Below, piece after piece: positions 17,151 to 26,467 of a stretch of 64,000 nt of DNA. Both the position numbers and the translations under genes were made by a program. Under the pieces are notes generated by a model, which was not told the DNA's origin, ran no database searches, and saw only the letters and a list, made by a program, of their open reading frames with translations. Every line of letters begins with the position of its first letter. The first letter of the stretch is position 1. This stretch comes from Candidatus Leptofilum proximum (GTDB lineage: Bacteria > Chloroflexota > Anaerolineae > Promineifilales > Promineifilaceae), in the NCBI GenBank assembly GCA_016710325.1, contig JADJXK010000002.1, forward strand, positions 3,782,001 through 3,846,000, in the 5' to 3' direction.

Positions 17151-18964
17151 GTGAGAATTTCATGATGCAAGATGTTGAGCCATGCCAAAAGCTGCTTGAA
17201 AAAATAATCAGTTGGCTACTTGTCCGCGAAGATCTGACGACTATAAATGCACGCCGAGCATACATTGAAAGAGTAGGGATTGATCATGCTCTTAGGGTAA
17301 AGATCAATTGGTGTGAAAACGAAGGGGTGTCTGACTTTCTTTGGCTCTTGTTCCCGTTGTTGAAGCGATATGGCAACTTATCCGATGGTCGAGATCCTGT
17401 TGAAGCGGTTTTAGAGGCTAGTAAGCTATACAAGAATGACGATGATATAAGCATACTGAGCAATTTTATCCATGCGTGGAGAGCCTGCAAGAATCAACAA
17501 CCGGTCGGTACTATTCTTGATGAGCCGAATACTTTTATTCATTTTGCAAACAGAGTGCCAGAGTTAGATAGAGTTGTACATTATCCCGAAGGCGCATACT
17601 ATATTTTTGAAGCCCCTGCTGGTTACGGTAAAACACGACTGCTAGGTGAAATAAGGGATCGTTTACTAGTTCGTGATTGGTTATCTGTTTATATCTCTTT
17701 GAAAGTCTATGACAACTTTTCAAAAGTCATTCAGCATATCTCTAATGAACTCAAGATTGAAACAGAATCGTACGATTATGACAGGCCCGATCTCACCGGC
17801 ATTAAAATGGGTGGTATTATTGCCGAAACTTGCAAGACACGCTCAAAACAAGGGATATGCCTCCTTATTGATATTGATAATCAACCTCTAGACCGGCTGA
17901 TAAGTTTGCTACAAATTATTGTAAACGAATATATACCAGGATTTTTTGATGGTTTAACACAAAATCCAGACTCGCATTTTCGCAAAGTAGAAAAAAGCTT
18001 TCGTGTTGTCATTGCCGGTCGTTATATGGCACGAAGGATGAATGGCTTTAGCCAAAGAGCTCCAAAATTTAGTCTGAAGCAGCTTAAACCCTTTAACCAA
18101 GATGTGATTAGTGAAATATGCTCCACACAGCATGCCTTTGACAATCGTGAGATAATAGATGACTTTGCGGCTCACCTGTTTTTTTATTCCGGTGGCCACC
18201 CACACTGCATTGCTCGAATACTTGATCTATTTACTAAAAGACATAGTTTCGGAGAAACAACACCAGAAACATTTTTTGTAGACTGCCTTCAGGAGATAGA
18301 AATTTTGGCTCTTGAAGAAGCCTCAAATGTATTGAATAGTATAGAAGTGGAATGGAGAAAAACATTTAATGCCTTGTGTTTGTATCCCAGATTTGATAGA
18401 CCCCTGTTGCAGCGCCTAATGGATGACAGAGTTATTTGGGAAAAACTGGCTGAAGACGGTTACGATTTGGCGAATAAATTGCAAAAGTCCCATTTGATAG
18501 ATTGGACAAAAGATTCAAATTGCCGCCACCTTAGCGACAGCATTACACGACGCCTTTTAACAATTCACTTGCGCTACGATGTGCCAAGAGGTCAATTCGA
18601 AGATTTATGTGAACATGCAAGTTTAATATATGAATCTCGTATTGATGATACAGGCGAGCTGCGCACCTATTGGGCAGTTGAAGCACTCTTCCTTTCACTG
18701 CAAAAAGCCGTATTTGATATTCACCAGGGTAGCCAGAAACGCGATACTATATCTACAACATTTTTCGATCAAGTTTTGCCCCGAATCCTACAAAAGCTTA
18801 CCAAAGGTCGTGATAAACGAGATGAACGAGAACCCTTCCTAAGCGCATTGGACAATCATTGGGAGCTTCAATTTATGTTGAATTATTTCTTGCGCCGTGA
18901 AATGTACAATAACAACCCATACACACGACTAAGAACAGTATCAATGCAATATTTTGATGGATGA
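17147..18964 (+). CDS. P-loop ATPase with adaptor-like N-terminal domain
   Basis: The protein has 605 residues. The first 115 are helical (INARRAYIERVGIDHALRVK...FPLLKRYGNLSDG), a pattern typical of effector-associated domains that pair with a matching domain on an effector. An ATPase follows, with Walker A APAGYGKT near 155-162 and Walker B LLIDID near 239-244. The C-terminal half is helical and contains a winged-helix-like region, with no clear TPR. The TTG start overlaps the protease stop by four bases; an ATG at 17162 is the alternative. Its stop overlaps the next ATG by four bases. I infer that it switches the trypsin-like protease on or off through the paired N-terminal domains. That pairing is not proven by sequence identity here. 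Confidence 0.72.
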   Translation: MSENFMMQDVEPCQKLLEKIISWLLVREDLTTINARRAYIERVGIDHALRVKINWCENEGVSDFLWLLFPLLKRYGNLSDGRDPVEAVLEASKLYKNDDDISILSNFIHAWRACKNQQPVGTILDEPNTFIHFANRVPELDRVVHYPEGAYYIFEAPAGYGKTRLLGEIRDRLLVRDWLSVYISLKVYDNFSKVIQHISNELKIETESYDYDRPDLTGIKMGGIIAETCKTRSKQGICLLIDIDNQPLDRLISLLQIIVNEYIPGFFDGLTQNPDSHFRKVEKSFRVVIAGRYMARRMNGFSQRAPKFSLKQLKPFNQDVISEICSTQHAFDNREIIDDFAAHLFFYSGGHPHCIARILDLFTKRHSFGETTPETFFVDCLQEIEILALEEASNVLNSIEVEWRKTFNALCLYPRFDRPLLQRLMDDRVIWEKLAEDGYDLANKLQKSHLIDWTKDSNCRHLSDSITRRLLTIHLRYDVPRGQFEDLCEHASLIYESRIDDTGELRTYWAVEALFLSLQKAVFDIHQGSQKRDTISTTFFDQVLPRILQKLTKGRDKRDEREPFLSALDNHWELQFMLNYFLRREMYNNNPYTRLRTVSMQYFDG

Positions 18965-21801
18965 GTGAGGAAAATATGTCTCAATCGGCAATTCGTTTTA
19001 TTGGCCGAAACGGCGAATTAGAACTTATTCGCGAAAGTTTATGCGAGTGGGGATCTCAAAAAATCATATTCATTTCTGGTGAGGGTGGCGTAGGCAAAAC
19101 ACGCCTGTTACAGGAGGTTGATAGGCGTGTTGAAACCTGGGATTTACCTTTTGCCTGCAAAACAATACCTATTATTGATTTCGACGACGATCAATACAAA
19201 CTTCCCCAGAATATTGGTTTTGCCATTGGCCAACAGCTAGGACATGATACTTTTGAGCCATATTTCGAAACTGCTCGCGATTTAAGGTTAGCTCAGATTC
19301 ACGCAAGTCTACATGGAGTGCGGGTGCCATCCCGGAAATGGGCAACTGCCAATCAATCGTTTACCGAATGTTTTGCCCGTGCATCAAAAGAACAACGTAT
19401 TATTCTTCGCATTGACACTATGGACACCCTGAGTGAAACAGGCTCCCTCGCTTACATTTTGGATATGGCTTTCCAGTTGACAAATGTCTTGCTTTTGTTT
19501 GCAGGACGCGAAGTTGACCAAGTTTATCAAAAATATAAGTCAAAATCCCCATCAGATATCAGTTTAATAGAGTTAAAGCCTTTTGACCCAGACGAATGCC
19601 AGAATTATTTACAGGAAAAACAACGGCATCTACAGATCACATTGGATATTAATTGGCTACAGAAGCTTTTCGTGTTAGCAAATGGCGTGCCCGTTTTGAT
19701 TGACTTAGCGATCGAATGGGCAGCAACACATCGAAAGATAGACCTGATAGAAGAAGTTTCTCTGTCTGAACTAAATGATTTATACAATTCATCAACTAAA
19801 GTAGATGAGTTTCATAATCTTCAAAGGCATTTCCAAAAAGCTGTTATTATGCCTATAGCAGATCTTAAAACAAATCTCGACCAGTTGATGTTTCTGTTGG
19901 CAAAAATAAAACCGCTTGATATGGGCGATATTCAAGAATTGCTTAATTTGCCCCTGGATGAAGCACAGCAGTTAATGATTGAGGCGAATAAGTCAACTGC
20001 TATCAAGTCATTACCTGACAACCGAATCAAACTGCATGATGAAGTCCAGCGGTTGGTGGAGGAGTTTGTTTGGCCAACATTAGATCCATCTGGTGTTTGG
20101 GAGATTAGGGATAGCCAGCGGGCCATTAAACATCTAGTTCGGAAATCAGAAGGTTTGCTGGATGAAATCGTAAAGAAAAAAGCGGAAAATCAACGAGGTT
20201 TTGATACTGCCAAACCATTGGAAGTTTTCCGCAAAACTCGTGCAATGGAATACCAATTTTGGGCATTGCGCTTGCAAGTCTTGCCTAGACTCTTAGCACT
20301 AAATGTCCTCAAGGGTTATGAGCAATTCTCAGATGATTTTGAAACTGCGAGAAAAGAAATTGGCGATACCAGCTCTCGTTTTGCTTTGCTGGCAACTATA
20401 AGTGAGTATGCGCGTTTAAAGAGTCCAAAGACGGATATAAATGGCAATAAGCTAGACAAAAAAAAACGATTGTATATCAGCCGAATATATGCTCGCGAGA
20501 TGACGCATAATGGATTGTACGGGAATGCCGCAGAAATATATGAAGTGTTACTTGCTGAGACTCCAATAGATACAGAAGTATATTTGGACACCTTACGTGA
20601 GCGAGCAAGTCAACTGGTGCGGGCGGGAAAAATCAGGCAAGCTGAGACGCAAGTGGATAAAGGACTGCAGAAAGCAAATGACTTAGGTTTTTTTGAACAA
20701 CGCATTAAGTTCGAGACCGATCGTGGCTGGATACACCGTCTTTCTGGAAATCTTGACCAAGCTATTCATTATTATGGTCAAGCACTGCGACACGCTTTTG
20801 AAATTGATGCAAAGGAACGGATTGCTCTGATTTATAGTCAGAGAGCTTATGTTCTGGCCTTACAGCACAAAAACAGAGAGGCTTTGACGGAGATTCAACA
20901 ATCCATTGAACTGTGGCAAGTATTATGGCAGCAAAGGGATGAGTATGAATTTAGACTGGGTCAAGCCTGGAACATCGCTGGTGAAATTTATATTGAAGCA
21001 GAAAGACCACAGGACGCGATTTCGTGCTTTGAGCGATCCTTTGATATTTTTGAACGGGAAGAAGGTCAAGGAGCTGAATGGAAAAGCAAAGCCCGTTCAG
21101 GCAGAGGATTTGCTTACTGGTTGCACGCCAATGATCTGCGAAAAAGGGGCGAACTGTCTGTAGCTAAACAATATTTCGACTATGCTTACAAAGATCTGAC
21201 TTGGGCTTGTGAACAGGCGTCAGATTTTGATGCTCCTTTTATGTTGAACCGACTAGGTGAAATCTGTTTTGCTCAAGAAAAATATGTTGAAGCAACAAAT
21301 GCCTGGCAAGAGGCGCTTTCTACGGCGAAAGACACTGGAGATGCCTTCAATGAATTAAACAGTTTGGGCAACCTGGCTCGTCTGGCCTTTGTTATCTCTA
21401 TTGGCCAATTTCCCCAAATAGATGATATTGAACATTATTATCGGCGAGACTTTCGCCACCGCTATCCCACGCTACAATTTACCATTCTTGAGGGATTGTT
21501 ATATACCTACTTGGGGCATTTAGCGCTTAAGCAATTAGATGTAGAGCGAGCGGAAAATTTATATAGGCGAGGTATGCCATTATTGTCTCAAGTAGGCACC
21601 TATGCTTTCTTTAATTTGCAAGGCCAATTAACATTCATCGAAACAGAAATCATTCCACACCTCTCCCCACAGTTAACGCGAAATTTGGGGGAAGATTTGA
21701 AAAAATGGTGGCTATCAAACCAGTCAGATGTTAATATTGCTCTCGCCTATTTTCAGCGCTGGGCAACAAAGGGGAATTTGAAAGAGGTGGATAATGTCTA
21801 A
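18961..21801 (+). CDS. STAND ATPase with TPR repeats (second copy in the operon)
   Basis: This 946-residue protein has a canonical Walker A, GEGGVGKT (about 40-47), and Walker B, RIILRIDTMD (about 147-156), then winged-helix and TPR-like helices from about residue 500 onward (for example ERIALIYSQRAYVLALQ and AIHYYGQALRHAFEI). Unlike the first gene, the P-loop is intact, so this is likely the active switch ATPase. It overlaps the preceding gene by ATGA, and the radical SAM gene starts 8 bases before its stop. It is probably cytoplasmic; no membrane segment is seen. The trigger is unknown. Confidence 0.8.
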   Translation: MSEENMSQSAIRFIGRNGELELIRESLCEWGSQKIIFISGEGGVGKTRLLQEVDRRVETWDLPFACKTIPIIDFDDDQYKLPQNIGFAIGQQLGHDTFEPYFETARDLRLAQIHASLHGVRVPSRKWATANQSFTECFARASKEQRIILRIDTMDTLSETGSLAYILDMAFQLTNVLLLFAGREVDQVYQKYKSKSPSDISLIELKPFDPDECQNYLQEKQRHLQITLDINWLQKLFVLANGVPVLIDLAIEWAATHRKIDLIEEVSLSELNDLYNSSTKVDEFHNLQRHFQKAVIMPIADLKTNLDQLMFLLAKIKPLDMGDIQELLNLPLDEAQQLMIEANKSTAIKSLPDNRIKLHDEVQRLVEEFVWPTLDPSGVWEIRDSQRAIKHLVRKSEGLLDEIVKKKAENQRGFDTAKPLEVFRKTRAMEYQFWALRLQVLPRLLALNVLKGYEQFSDDFETARKEIGDTSSRFALLATISEYARLKSPKTDINGNKLDKKKRLYISRIYAREMTHNGLYGNAAEIYEVLLAETPIDTEVYLDTLRERASQLVRAGKIRQAETQVDKGLQKANDLGFFEQRIKFETDRGWIHRLSGNLDQAIHYYGQALRHAFEIDAKERIALIYSQRAYVLALQHKNREALTEIQQSIELWQVLWQQRDEYEFRLGQAWNIAGEIYIEAERPQDAISCFERSFDIFEREEGQGAEWKSKARSGRGFAYWLHANDLRKRGELSVAKQYFDYAYKDLTWACEQASDFDAPFMLNRLGEICFAQEKYVEATNAWQEALSTAKDTGDAFNELNSLGNLARLAFVISIGQFPQIDDIEHYYRRDFRHRYPTLQFTILEGLLYTYLGHLALKQLDVERAENLYRRGMPLLSQVGTYAFFNLQGQLTFIETEIIPHLSPQLTRNLGEDLKKWWLSNQSDVNIALAYFQRWATKGNLKEVDNV

Positions 21802-23269
21802 ACCTCTTCCCCGAATAATTCGACGTCACGAACCCGCCAGTACCATTACCCGGGATTGTGATTGCGCCTGTAGTGATGTTGTTCCTGTCCGAACGGCCAC
21901 TTCACATTTTGACTCAAGTGCTTCTTGGCAGTTATCGTCCTCAATTCAATCCTATATATTACCAGAAGATCTGCGTTTAGTTTATCTAGCATCCGGCGCT
22001 GGAGTGACAGATGGTATTGGTGTATTAAACAATTCTGCTTGGGAAATGTTGTCCGCATTTCAGGATAGCTCTTGGCAGCAAGAATTTCAAACTTGGCAAA
22101 TGGAATGGGGACAAGAAGCAACTAGATCAATTCTTAAAGAGTTCTCTGAACTATGCTTTATTCATAACAAGAACGAAAAAATCTCTACTTCTTTAGAAAA
22201 GCCTTTCACTTTAGCTGCCTGGTTGCACATAACTGATAGATGTAATTTACGCTGTAAGTATTGCTATTTTCCCCATATACGGGTTGACATGTCTTTCGAA
22301 ACGGGACGCGCTGCGGTTGAGGCCAGTTTCCGGTCAGCGGCTATTCACGGATATAAGCAGGTAAAATTGAAGTATGCTGGCGGCGAGCCGCTTATTAGGT
22401 TTCCATTTGTGGTTGAACTGCATCAATATGCCCAGGAGTTGGCTGCTAAATATGCTCTTCTGCTTGATGGAATCATATTGAGCAACGGAACGTTACTTAC
22501 GCCTGAAATAGCTCACACTATGCGGCGGTTAAAAATGCGTTTGATGATTTCTTTAGATGGTATAGATAATCATCATAACTCTCATAGAGTTTATGCTGAT
22601 GGGCACGGGTCTTTTAATGATGTTTCGCGGGCAGTTTGTACAGCATTAGCCGAAAATATTGTCCCAGATATATCTATTACGGTAAGTAGCCAAAATGTTC
22701 AGGGGCTACCCGAATTGGTAGACTGGATTATTGCAAAGGATTTGCCCTTCAGCCTGAATTTCTATCGGGAAAACGATTACTCCAAACCACATGAAAGTTT
22801 GCGTTTAGAGGAAGAGAAAATTGTTAAAGGAATGAAGGCCGTCTATGAAGTTATTGAGGCAAATTTACCCCAGCGCAGCTTGCTTGCCTCATTAGTAGAT
22901 CGAGCAAATTTATCTACGCCACATATGCGCACTTGTGGAGTAGGGCACAGCTATTTGGTATTTAATCATTTGGGTCAGATTGCAAAATGTCAGATGGCAA
23001 TTAACGAAACAGTGACCAATGCCAATGAACATGATCCATTAACAAAGATCAGGCAGGATACCAGAGGTATCTTGAATTTACCTGTAAAGCAAAAAGAAGG
23101 CTGTCAGGACTGTGAATGGCAAAACTGGTGTACTGGGGGATGTTCCCTAGCTACGTATCGTGCAACAGGTCGCTATGATGTGAAATCTCCCAATTGTAAT
23201 ATTTATAAGGCTCTATATCCCGAGGTTGTTCGTTTAGAAGGGTTGCGCTTATTGAAATGGTATTCATGA
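21794..23269 (+). CDS. Radical SAM/SPASM peptide-modifying enzyme with PqqD-like N-terminal domain
   Basis: The protein has 491 residues. C150-x3-C154-x2-C157 (CNLRCKYCY) binds the radical SAM cluster. Downstream cysteines, CGVGHS near 381, GCQDCEWQNWCTGGC near 436-450 and NC near 468, form a SPASM domain with auxiliary clusters. Residues about 47-135 (YILPEDLRLVYLASGAG... LNNSAWEMLSAF) look like a PqqD-type peptide-recognition domain. An odd CDCAC stretch sits at residues 22-26. Such enzymes cross-link or cyclise residues of a ribosomal peptide; the FxsB family does this next to STAND/TPR genes. No precursor peptide is visible nearby. Its substrate may be a tail of an operon protein or be encoded elsewhere. 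The start is coupled to the STAND gene by an 8-base overlap. Confidence 0.85.
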   Translation: MSKPLPRIIRRHEPASTITRDCDCACSDVVPVRTATSHFDSSASWQLSSSIQSYILPEDLRLVYLASGAGVTDGIGVLNNSAWEMLSAFQDSSWQQEFQTWQMEWGQEATRSILKEFSELCFIHNKNEKISTSLEKPFTLAAWLHITDRCNLRCKYCYFPHIRVDMSFETGRAAVEASFRSAAIHGYKQVKLKYAGGEPLIRFPFVVELHQYAQELAAKYALLLDGIILSNGTLLTPEIAHTMRRLKMRLMISLDGIDNHHNSHRVYADGHGSFNDVSRAVCTALAENIVPDISITVSSQNVQGLPELVDWIIAKDLPFSLNFYRENDYSKPHESLRLEEEKIVKGMKAVYEVIEANLPQRSLLASLVDRANLSTPHMRTCGVGHSYLVFNHLGQIAKCQMAINETVTNANEHDPLTKIRQDTRGILNLPVKQKEGCQDCEWQNWCTGGCSLATYRATGRYDVKSPNCNIYKALYPEVVRLEGLRLLKWYS

Positions 23270-23534
23270 TCGCCCAATGAGGTTGCAACATAATTTCTCT
23301 AAAATTCTTCTAACCCATGATTTGCCTTTACATTGTTCAATCCGGTTTAAAGGTGATGGGACACTAATTTAGCCACTCTGGTAGATAACCCCAAACCAAC
23401 TAATAGAATCCCAACGTACTAGAATTAACTAAAATGTCATTTTAGGCTCACAATGCCGATGGCTTGTTTGATTATAAGCACTTGTGAACTTTAGATGTTC
23501 TGACCAGCACAATACCACAAATCGTAGGTGACGA

Positions 23535-25367
23535 ATGCACCATAACTACCAAATAATTGTGCAGTTCCGACGACAATCTGTGGATTCTTCATTCCATAAC
23601 AATTTGCTGCATTATCAAGTAGAAGTGATCAAAGCGCCAGGTCGTGGGTGGGGCGGCCCCATGCTGACCACGGGCCTAGATGAAAAGCAAGTGCGAATTA
23701 TCCGTAATGAATATCGTGGGTTTATTACCAGGCAGCAGGCCAGCGCCACATCAGCTGGTGCCTGGACACTAGAGCCCTTACGACTACTGGGTAATCAGCT
23801 GTTTGAAGCGCTGCCAGAATCGATTCAGTCGCGTTTGAGGGAAGCGCAATCATACGCCCTAGAACGAGCCGGCAACTTGGAAGTGAGGCTGGTTTTTGAT
23901 CTCTCCGCAGCCGAACTACTTGACCTTCCCTGGGAACTGCTGCATGATCCCCACAGCCGTTTCTTTTTTGGTCTGCGCGGTGGCGGCGTGATTCGTGAGT
24001 TGCCGCTGCCCACGGCTGAAGCCGAGAAACCGCTTAAATTGGCCAGAACTATCGGGGTTTGGTCAGAGCCAGCAGGCATAGAGTCGCTGGCCGAGCGGCG
24101 ACGCTTTAGTCCAGCACCTGGCAAAGAGAGTGCCATCACCTGGTTGCAAGGGGCTGACAGTTTGGGGCAGTTAAAGCATGCGATAGATACAGGGAATTTT
24201 GACAGTCTACACGTTGTTGCCCACGGCCGTGTAGGGACATCATGGGATTTCGCTCTTGCTTTAACCGACACTGAAGGGCAGGCACTCTGGCTAAACCCTG
24301 ATCAATTGGCCATTTTTCTCAGCCATTATCCCTCGCTTCGTTTTGTGTATCTAGATGTGTGTGCCGGAGGCAGCCGCAACAATACGGCAGAAGAGTCTTT
24401 GCAAAGCGATCTGCTCCCTGGGGGAGCTGGCAGCCAACTCCTAGGGGTTGGGGTTACGGCCGTTGTTGTCATGCAAGATCGCATCAGTCAGGCAGCTTCC
24501 GGCTTGATAGCCCAAACTTTCTATCAGGAAATAGCTCAGGGTGCCTCGCTGCCAGATGCCATGACCAGCGCCCGCCGTTCGGTGCAGCTGCAACAGGCAG
24601 ATACTATCCATTGGAGTGTGCCTGCATTATACCTGCCCCGGCCAACGCCCAAAGAAAGCAGTCCGTTAGCCGACTGGATACTGGATGAAGTGGTCACGCC
24701 AGCCATCTTGAGCAACCTTCTGGCTGGATTGGCCTTGCTGGTGGTATTGGGGCGTCTTGCTTACACCTTGAGCCAGGCATCGTTCATTTCCCCATCCACC
24801 TGGATTTCCTTGCCAGCGATGCTTGTTGCCACGGCTCTTATCCCTATTTTAGTCGCCGCAATGACCACTCAGGGTCAGGGTCAACTGGCAAATAAGTACA
24901 ATTATGCGGGCCGCGGTTGGTTGCCATTCCTGTGGCACAAATATTTCAGCGTATTTGTTTGGGTCATGATGGCTTGGCTAATTGTATGGTTGGTGTGGCT
25001 GGGAATCGTTTGGTCTGGCGTAGGTGCCCTCTTAGGGAGTGCCGCGCGGCAAATGATCTGGGCATCCGGACTGGTCGGTATAGCCCTGGCGGCTCACGTG
25101 GGGGCCCGACAGGCTATCCGGCAGGATTTGTTATTCCGGCGGGTGCATTTTGTGCTTTTTCGCGGTGGGGTAGTAGATGCGATTTTATTATTTTTTCTAC
25201 TGCTGGCTCCGCCCTTTATACCGCTGGCAATGCTCTGGGCGATTGGGCTGCTCTGGCAAACGCTGGGTGGGGCACCAGACAAGCTTCCCGTGATAACTGC
25301 CTCTTTACTCGTTTTAGGCGGTGCTGCCCTGCGTTTGCTCATCGATGGTCAGAACAAGTCCAGCTAA
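23535..25367 (+). CDS. CHAT-domain protease with multi-pass membrane C-terminus
   Basis: Of 610 residues, about 1-380 form a caspase-like CHAT domain with catalytic His in LHVVAHGR (near 230) and Cys in YLDVCAGGS (near 275). The C-terminal 230 residues contain about six hydrophobic helices, such as LAGLALLVVLGRLAY, SVFVWVMMAWLIVWLVW and DAILLFFLLLAPPFIPLAML. The protease head probably faces the cytoplasm. The ATG has AGGTG a few bases upstream. It converges with the opposite-strand anti-sigma-like gene, and the two coding regions overlap by 54 bases. Given the neighbours, I infer cleavage of an anti-sigma-like protein in response to a membrane signal. Confidence 0.85.
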   Translation: MHHNYQIIVQFRRQSVDSSFHNNLLHYQVEVIKAPGRGWGGPMLTTGLDEKQVRIIRNEYRGFITRQQASATSAGAWTLEPLRLLGNQLFEALPESIQSRLREAQSYALERAGNLEVRLVFDLSAAELLDLPWELLHDPHSRFFFGLRGGGVIRELPLPTAEAEKPLKLARTIGVWSEPAGIESLAERRRFSPAPGKESAITWLQGADSLGQLKHAIDTGNFDSLHVVAHGRVGTSWDFALALTDTEGQALWLNPDQLAIFLSHYPSLRFVYLDVCAGGSRNNTAEESLQSDLLPGGAGSQLLGVGVTAVVVMQDRISQAASGLIAQTFYQEIAQGASLPDAMTSARRSVQLQQADTIHWSVPALYLPRPTPKESSPLADWILDEVVTPAILSNLLAGLALLVVLGRLAYTLSQASFISPSTWISLPAMLVATALIPILVAAMTTQGQGQLANKYNYAGRGWLPFLWHKYFSVFVWVMMAWLIVWLVWLGIVWSGVGALLGSAARQMIWASGLVGIALAAHVGARQAIRQDLLFRRVHFVLFRGGVVDAILLFFLLLAPPFIPLAMLWAIGLLWQTLGGAPDKLPVITASLLVLGGAALRLLIDGQNKSS

Positions 25368-26204
25368 GGCCGCGATCGGAACCTCTTCAAATGTAACGTT
25401 GCCATTGTCGTCGGTCACCCTGGTAATAGTCACTTCTCCATATACCACTGTTATCCGCCTTCCGGCCGCACTAACCAGGCCAGGACGATCTACATGAACT
25501 GTCAGGCTGCACGCCAGGTCTGTTTGGCGCTGGGCACGAACGTCTACGTGCAAAGGTGGTATCTTGCCGACACGCCGGGAAAACAGCTCCCATTTGTCCC
25601 CCACCGTATGACCGCCAAGAATCGGGATGGCTGGCGCCTGCGCCGGTTGAAAATTTAGGCTGTATCCTTTTGCCGATGAGGTCGTTTCCGTCTGCAAGGA
25701 ATGTCCCCAGATAGCGTTTGCGGTACTGGATAGATAGGCAGTCAGTGCCGACAGGTTACGTCTCACAGATTGAAAGACACGCGGGATATGGTTTCGTTGC
25801 TCAGAGATAGAGGTGTCAGCCAATGCTTGATCAAATGCGGCGGCAGATGAGGGCGATTCAGTAAAAAAGAAGGGAAGGGTGGCAATCGCCTGACGAATAA
25901 CGTTGCTGTCGAGTGACTCATCTGTTTCGCGTCGAATCAGTTCGGCAAACACCTCTTGTGGCGTTATTTTTTGGGCGGCAAGGTGCATATTGGCTACGGC
26001 CGAAACCGAAAAAGTCACTAGCTCGTCATATTCAGCGGCACAGGTTGAACACTGCTCGATGTGCGCCAGCTCTGTGCCAAACATAGCGTCTACATCTTCT
26101 CCGGCTGCGGTGGCGGCAGCCATTTCTGCCAGCCGCTCATCGTCTATGTGAGCGCCGAGTGGTTCAGTGAGCATGCGTCGCAGATCATCCAGACGTTTAC
26201 TCAT
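25314..26204 (-). CDS. Anti-sigma-like zinc-binding protein with C-terminal beta domain
   Basis: This 296-residue protein carries an H-x3-C-x2-C motif (HIEQCSTC, about 49-56), the signature of ZAS-type anti-sigma factors. A linker follows, then a beta-rich domain (CSLTVHVDRPGLVSAAGRR... TFEEVPIAALAGLVLTID) like a small Ig or carboxypeptidase-regulatory fold. No membrane segment is clear. The C-terminal domain resembles that of the 31010-31828 protein, which is also next to an ECF sigma gene. The start overlaps the preceding ZAS gene by four bases. It converges with the CHAT protease gene. It may be the substrate through which the protease controls sigma activity. Confidence 0.7.
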   Translation of the reverse strand: MSKRLDDLRRMLTEPLGAHIDDERLAEMAAATAAGEDVDAMFGTELAHIEQCSTCAAEYDELVTFSVSAVANMHLAAQKITPQEVFAELIRRETDESLDSNVIRQAIATLPFFFTESPSSAAAFDQALADTSISEQRNHIPRVFQSVRRNLSALTAYLSSTANAIWGHSLQTETTSSAKGYSLNFQPAQAPAIPILGGHTVGDKWELFSRRVGKIPPLHVDVRAQRQTDLACSLTVHVDRPGLVSAAGRRITVVYGEVTITRVTDDNGNVTFEEVPIAALAGLVLTIDEQTQGSTA

Positions 26205-26467
26205 TTATTTTCCTCATCAAGGTAGAAGGAAGCCATCGCCAGATGAACCAGCGCTTCGTACTCATGCAAACAGGCCGGGCAGATGTCCAGGTGAACGGCC
26301 GTTTCTGGGTACAGACTATCAACCGGCAGATCGGCCAGCTCGTCTGTTATGAAGTAGGGCAGCGCCTCCTGACATTGTCGGCATTGGTCTGCTGGCAGTT
26401 GAAACGCAGCCGGCTGTCGCAGCTGCTCTGCCAGCTGCCGCCAGGGAGGTGTGGTGCTATGGAGCAT
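26201..26467 (-). CDS. Small ZAS-type anti-sigma factor
   Basis: An 88-residue protein has CRQCQEALPYFITDELADLP followed by HLDICPAC, giving C-x2-C and H-x3-C-x2-C zinc ligands as in anti-sigma factors that bind ECF sigma factors. It has no membrane segment, so it should be a soluble inhibitor. Its start overlaps the sigma gene end by 11 bases and its stop overlaps the next gene by four, so the three are translated together. Confidence 0.75.
   Translation of the reverse strand: MLHSTTPPWRQLAEQLRQPAAFQLPADQCRQCQEALPYFITDELADLPVDSLYPETAVHLDICPACLHEYEALVHLAMASFYLDEENK

Noticed and set aside
23270..23534. Precursor peptide for the radical SAM enzyme
   Set aside because: The short frames (13-31 codons) lack ribosome-binding sites and repeat or core-like tails.
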